10,087 nucleotides of DNA from an uncultured bacterium (GTDB lineage Bacteria; Planctomycetota; Uabimicrobiia; Uabimicrobiales; JABWCH01): NCBI GenBank assembly GCA_938003875.1, contig CALKWO010000019.1, positions 1-10,087 on the forward strand. Direction: 5' to 3'. Positions within the stretch are counted from its first letter, which is position 1; each line of letters opens with the position of its first letter. Below, in pieces: positions 7,487 through 10,087 of the stretch. Position numbers and translations under genes: made by a program. The notes under the pieces are model-generated. The model did no database searches and was not told the DNA's origin. It saw only the letters and a list, made by a program, of their open reading frames with translations.

Positions 7487-9283
7487 TTATGTCACCCGTT
7501 TACGGATCAAAACGGCTGGATCTTGTTTTAAGGTACTGTTGGTATTCCAGAATACGGCTACAGCACTGACCAGGATAGGAATCAATATGGCACAGAAATA
7601 GACGAAAGGCCCAATGCAGAATGCAAATTCGAGTTTCCAGCTTTGTTGCAAAGGCTGGATGATGAAGGAACTGAACTGGCCTAGGATCGTTGCCACAATA
7701 GCTCCTAGCACAGAGCCAGCGAGAGTGGCAAAGGTTCCTAGCAAAATATAATGGAGCAATACATTTCCTGCAGTATTGCCAAAAGCCATTTCGATTCCGA
7801 TTTCACCCTCAGATCGCTCTATGAGATTCAAGGTCGCAGAGCCAATAGCGATAAGGCTAAACGTACTCAGCAGGAAAACCATGGCAAGGACAACTGCCTG
7901 GAATAGAGGCCGAATTTTCATAAGAATCTCTAGCGCGTCTTTTAAATCGTAGGTCACCATAAGCCCCATATCTTTGATAGCCTCAGTAACAGGCTCAATA
8001 TCTTTGAGCGAAAAAACATAGACATTAAGGTGCGTAGGCGGATACTGGTGTACCTTGGGAAATGGTTCAGATTTTATGTTGCCTGGTATGGCACTATCAG
8101 CGATTCTTGTAACAAAAGCATCGGCATGGATTTTTTTTATTCCTTGCTCAAGTGCATGGAAAAATTGGAGATATGATTCTTCATAAAAACGATATTTACG
8201 GACATCCCATTGGATTTCATTGTCGCCAGGGGTTTCAGGTGAGGGCAAAGAATAGTTGCTGGAAAATTCTTTCAGCCATTCCTGAAGCTTTTGTTTTTTT
8301 TCAGGACTCCAGTCAAAACTGCGTATACTAAAATGAACACGTTGTATTTTCTCTCTGGCTATAGGAGAACGATCAGGATGCAGAAAATTTTTTTTCCAGT
8401 CAGGATGAAAAATGACAGGAAGATTGGGAGCACCAGAGAGTATAAAACCTAGTTCATAGGGCAGTAAGCATGTATCATTGCCAGGAAGCTCACGAGCGAT
8501 TGCCTGGATGGGCAACTCCAGCTCAAAGAGTTCGTCGTCTATTTCACTATTTTCAAATCGCAAAAGTTCCAACTGAATTTTTTTGTCTTCTATTTTATTT
8601 TCTTCTGTAATGGGAATAGAAATCCGCAACACTAGATTGTGCCTTATCCTGATATCATAGGTTTCTGTATTTCCCTCCTTGTGGAATCCATAGAGAATAT
8701 TGCTCTTGATTTGTTCTTTGGATTGTTTCATTTTATGAACATAAATGCGTAAGCATGTACCATTTTTGATAAGAGCATGAAGTTTTTTTGCATTTTCCAT
8801 TCCTTTTTCGCTCAGGATAATACCGCATGGAAAGATATCTTCGGGGAAATTGCCATAATGCAATTCTCCATAGTGACTTGCCTGGGGATCGCCTTTTTCT
8901 ACAAAGTGGCCTGACAGAAAGGAATAGAAGCTCTGGGAATCAGGTTGAAGTTTTATATTGGTTAAAAAGCCATATTTATAAACATTTTTCACTCCCTCCA
9001 GTTGTCGAATCTTGTCTATTTCCTGGTCTGTAATATAAGAAACTGTAGACCCTCCAGCAGGGGGAGTAATCTTAAGTCTTGTAACTTGAGGACTTTGCTC
9101 TAAGAGTTGTTGCATATTGTGCATCGTGGGAAAGGCAAGCCCCATAGTGATACAAAAAACCAGGGTGGCGAAAAATGAAACTCTCTGTATTGTTTTAATA
9201 AAGCCCTTGCTACGAGTGGCTTTGGAATCTTTTCCAATCGCATTAAGATCCCACAGGAATCGGTTTTTAATATACCAGGGCAT
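7487..9283 (-). CDS. MacB/FtsX-type ABC transporter permease with a very large extracytoplasmic domain (598 aa)
   Basis: Membrane partner of the ATPase encoded just upstream. Predicted segments are TM1 about 34-52, TM2 about 460-485, TM3 about 507-535 and TM4 about 555-578. This is the one-plus-three layout of the FtsX/MacB (type VII ABC) superfamily. After TM2 comes LIERSEGEIGIEMAFG, close to the conserved ER..EIG...A.G coupling segment, and the C-terminus DPAVLIR resembles the family's DP..LR ending. Start: ATG 9283 has AAAGGAG 6 nt upstream and overlaps the ATPase stop (TAATG), suggesting translational coupling. The domain between TM1 and TM2 is about 400 residues, larger than I expect for MacB, LolC/E or FtsX, and I recognise no subdomain in it. 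Family members extract lipoproteins, export peptides or toxins, or transmit force across the membrane. The substrate here is unknown; the neighbouring exported proteins are candidates by context only. Confidence 0.9.
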   Translation of the reverse strand: MPWYIKNRFLWDLNAIGKDSKATRSKGFIKTIQRVSFFATLVFCITMGLAFPTMHNMQQLLEQSPQVTRLKITPPAGGSTVSYITDQEIDKIRQLEGVKNVYKYGFLTNIKLQPDSQSFYSFLSGHFVEKGDPQASHYGELHYGNFPEDIFPCGIILSEKGMENAKKLHALIKNGTCLRIYVHKMKQSKEQIKSNILYGFHKEGNTETYDIRIRHNLVLRISIPITEENKIEDKKIQLELLRFENSEIDDELFELELPIQAIARELPGNDTCLLPYELGFILSGAPNLPVIFHPDWKKNFLHPDRSPIAREKIQRVHFSIRSFDWSPEKKQKLQEWLKEFSSNYSLPSPETPGDNEIQWDVRKYRFYEESYLQFFHALEQGIKKIHADAFVTRIADSAIPGNIKSEPFPKVHQYPPTHLNVYVFSLKDIEPVTEAIKDMGLMVTYDLKDALEILMKIRPLFQAVVLAMVFLLSTFSLIAIGSATLNLIERSEGEIGIEMAFGNTAGNVLLHYILLGTFATLAGSVLGAIVATILGQFSSFIIQPLQQSWKLEFAFCIGPFVYFCAILIPILVSAVAVFWNTNSTLKQDPAVLIRKRVT

Positions 9284-10038
9284 TATAGACTCCTTTTTGT
9301 ATAGGACTGTTGTAGAGCATAAAGAGCATCCGCACTTGTAGCTGTAAGCTCGTCAAGTACTCCATCATGTAAATGAAAAAACCTTGTAACGCCCAAATCG
9401 AATGCATCCTGATAGTTATGCGAGACGAGTATCAGGGTCGCAGGATTATCCGTATTTTGCCTTTCATCCAGATACTTTTTGAAATATTGAATTACAGTAG
9501 CTGCATTTTTTATATCAAGGCATGTTCGTATTTCATCTACAAAAAATATATCGGCTTTTCTGATGATGGCTCTGGCAAGGGCGAATTTTTGCCTTTGGCC
9601 GCCTGAAACCTCAGGAGAATTCTTGATCACAAGCTCTTTCCCATTTTCTTCGTTCTTGAAAAGTTCTTCGAGAACCTTTTCACAGGAGTTCCATGCATCA
9701 TGGGGAGAAATACCTTGTAAAATCAAGGATTGCATCACATTCTCCCATCCTGAAAAATAGTGAAGAAGCTGGGGATCTTGGATTAAAAAAGAAAAATTTT
9801 TTCGTATTCTTTGGCTTTCTGCTCTGGAAATCTCTCTATAGTTCCACTCTTTATCTTTTGTATCATAATATAAAATCCTGCCATTTCGCAGTGTTTCCAA
9901 AAGTCCTAAGAGGTTGAGTGTGGTCGTCTTTCCTGCTCCATTAAGGCCAAAAAGGAAAATGCGATCTCCTCTTTCAATGGTAAAAGAGATGTTGGACAAT
10001 GCATCTCGTTTTTCCAAGGGATAACGATGGGAGGGCAT
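9283..10038 (-). CDS. ABC transporter ATPase of the LolD/MacB/FtsE type (251 aa)
   Basis: Cytoplasmic ATP-hydrolysing subunit, expected to work as a dimer with two copies of the permease. Motifs are complete and in order: Walker A GLNGAGKTT (31-39), Q-loop Gln87, signature VSGGQRQK (144-151), Walker B IFFVDE (164-169, catalytic Glu169), D-loop LD (174-175) and switch His207 in VSHN. The residues after Walker B read IRTCLD rather than the usual PTxxLD, a mild deviation. The length fits the family, but the N-terminus seems about 10-15 residues short: it begins at PSHRYPLEK, without the first beta strand. ATG 10038 has no good Shine-Dalgarno site, unlike the other three genes. An in-frame ATG at 10080 would restore a typical N-terminus but is followed by an in-frame TGA. 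The stop overlaps the permease start by one base. MacB/LolD/FtsE-type is inferred mainly from the permease partner. Confidence 0.9.
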   Translation of the reverse strand: MPSHRYPLEKRDALSNISFTIERGDRIFLFGLNGAGKTTTLNLLGLLETLRNGRILYYDTKDKEWNYREISRAESQRIRKNFSFLIQDPQLLHYFSGWENVMQSLILQGISPHDAWNSCEKVLEELFKNEENGKELVIKNSPEVSGGQRQKFALARAIIRKADIFFVDEIRTCLDIKNAATVIQYFKKYLDERQNTDNPATLILVSHNYQDAFDLGVTRFFHLHDGVLDELTATSADALYALQQSYTKRSL

Positions 10039-10087
10039 CGGTCCAAAATTTGACCAAAGCCAATAAAATCAGATAACCATTCGTTTG
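10039..10087 (-). other. interrupted upstream start region of the ATPase gene
   Basis: On the minus strand ATG (10078-10080) is in frame with the called ATPase start, 14 codons downstream. The codons between read M-V-I-stop-FYWLWSNFGP, with the TGA at 10069-10071. Apart from the stop, this matches the usual opening of ABC ATPases (Met, hydrophobic strand, then L.S.FG). Any ribosome binding site for ATG 10080 would fall beyond the window edge. It could be a nonsense mutation, a sequence error or coincidence. Confidence 0.4.

Noticed and set aside
10039..10087. C-terminus of an upstream gene in another frame (NEWLSDFIGFGQILDR and onward, open to a TAG about 135 nt into the ATPase gene)
   Set aside because: It would require an overlap of about 135 nt with the ATPase, and the peptide resembles nothing I know. 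The sequence upstream of the window is needed to decide.

Overview
The window is bacterial and gene-dense. It carries four complete genes, all on the minus strand, so transcription runs from high to low coordinates. It reads with the standard code: all four genes end in TAA, and no TGA interrupts about 3,250 codons. Three of the genes have strong AAGGAG-type ribosome binding sites 6-7 nt from the start. Base composition looks moderately low in GC. I cannot name the organism. The two signal-peptide proteins and the MacB/FtsX-type transporter fit a cell with an envelope to export into, probably diderm, but this is weak evidence.

Right part (about 10087-7487): a two-gene ABC transporter operon. 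A 251-aa ATPase with all canonical motifs overlaps by one base (TAATG) a 598-aa FtsX/MacB-type permease. The permease has four predicted membrane segments and an unusually large extracytoplasmic domain of about 400 residues. The ATPase start is odd: 14 codons upstream lies an in-frame ATG with an ABC-like N-terminus, interrupted by TGA at its fourth codon.

Middle (7486-7350): a 137-bp intergenic region. It holds a perfect 9-bp inverted repeat, an A-tract on the coding strand, a plausible sigma70-like promoter and a strong Shine-Dalgarno site. The downstream genes could therefore be transcribed separately from the transporter.

Left part (7349-85): two genes for exported, largely helical proteins, 65 bp apart and probably cotranscribed. 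The first (332 aa) has a signal peptide, a coiled coil, a long Ala/Thr/Asn heptad array with alanine at both core positions, and a Cys-containing C-terminal domain. The second (2066 aa) has a signal peptide, a Trp-rich helical N-terminal half, two long coiled-coil arms and a C-terminal domain that is probably alpha/beta. Between the arms lies a region starting with a perfect seven-glycine GxxxG zipper. Downstream is a ribosome-binding site followed by a seven-codon ORF before the window ends.

Taken together, a MacB/LolCDE/FtsEX-like machine sits beside two exported coiled-coil proteins, one of which has a possible membrane-inserting glycine zipper. This is consistent with an envelope, surface or secreted-effector system that I do not recognise. 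The functional link is an inference from gene order only.
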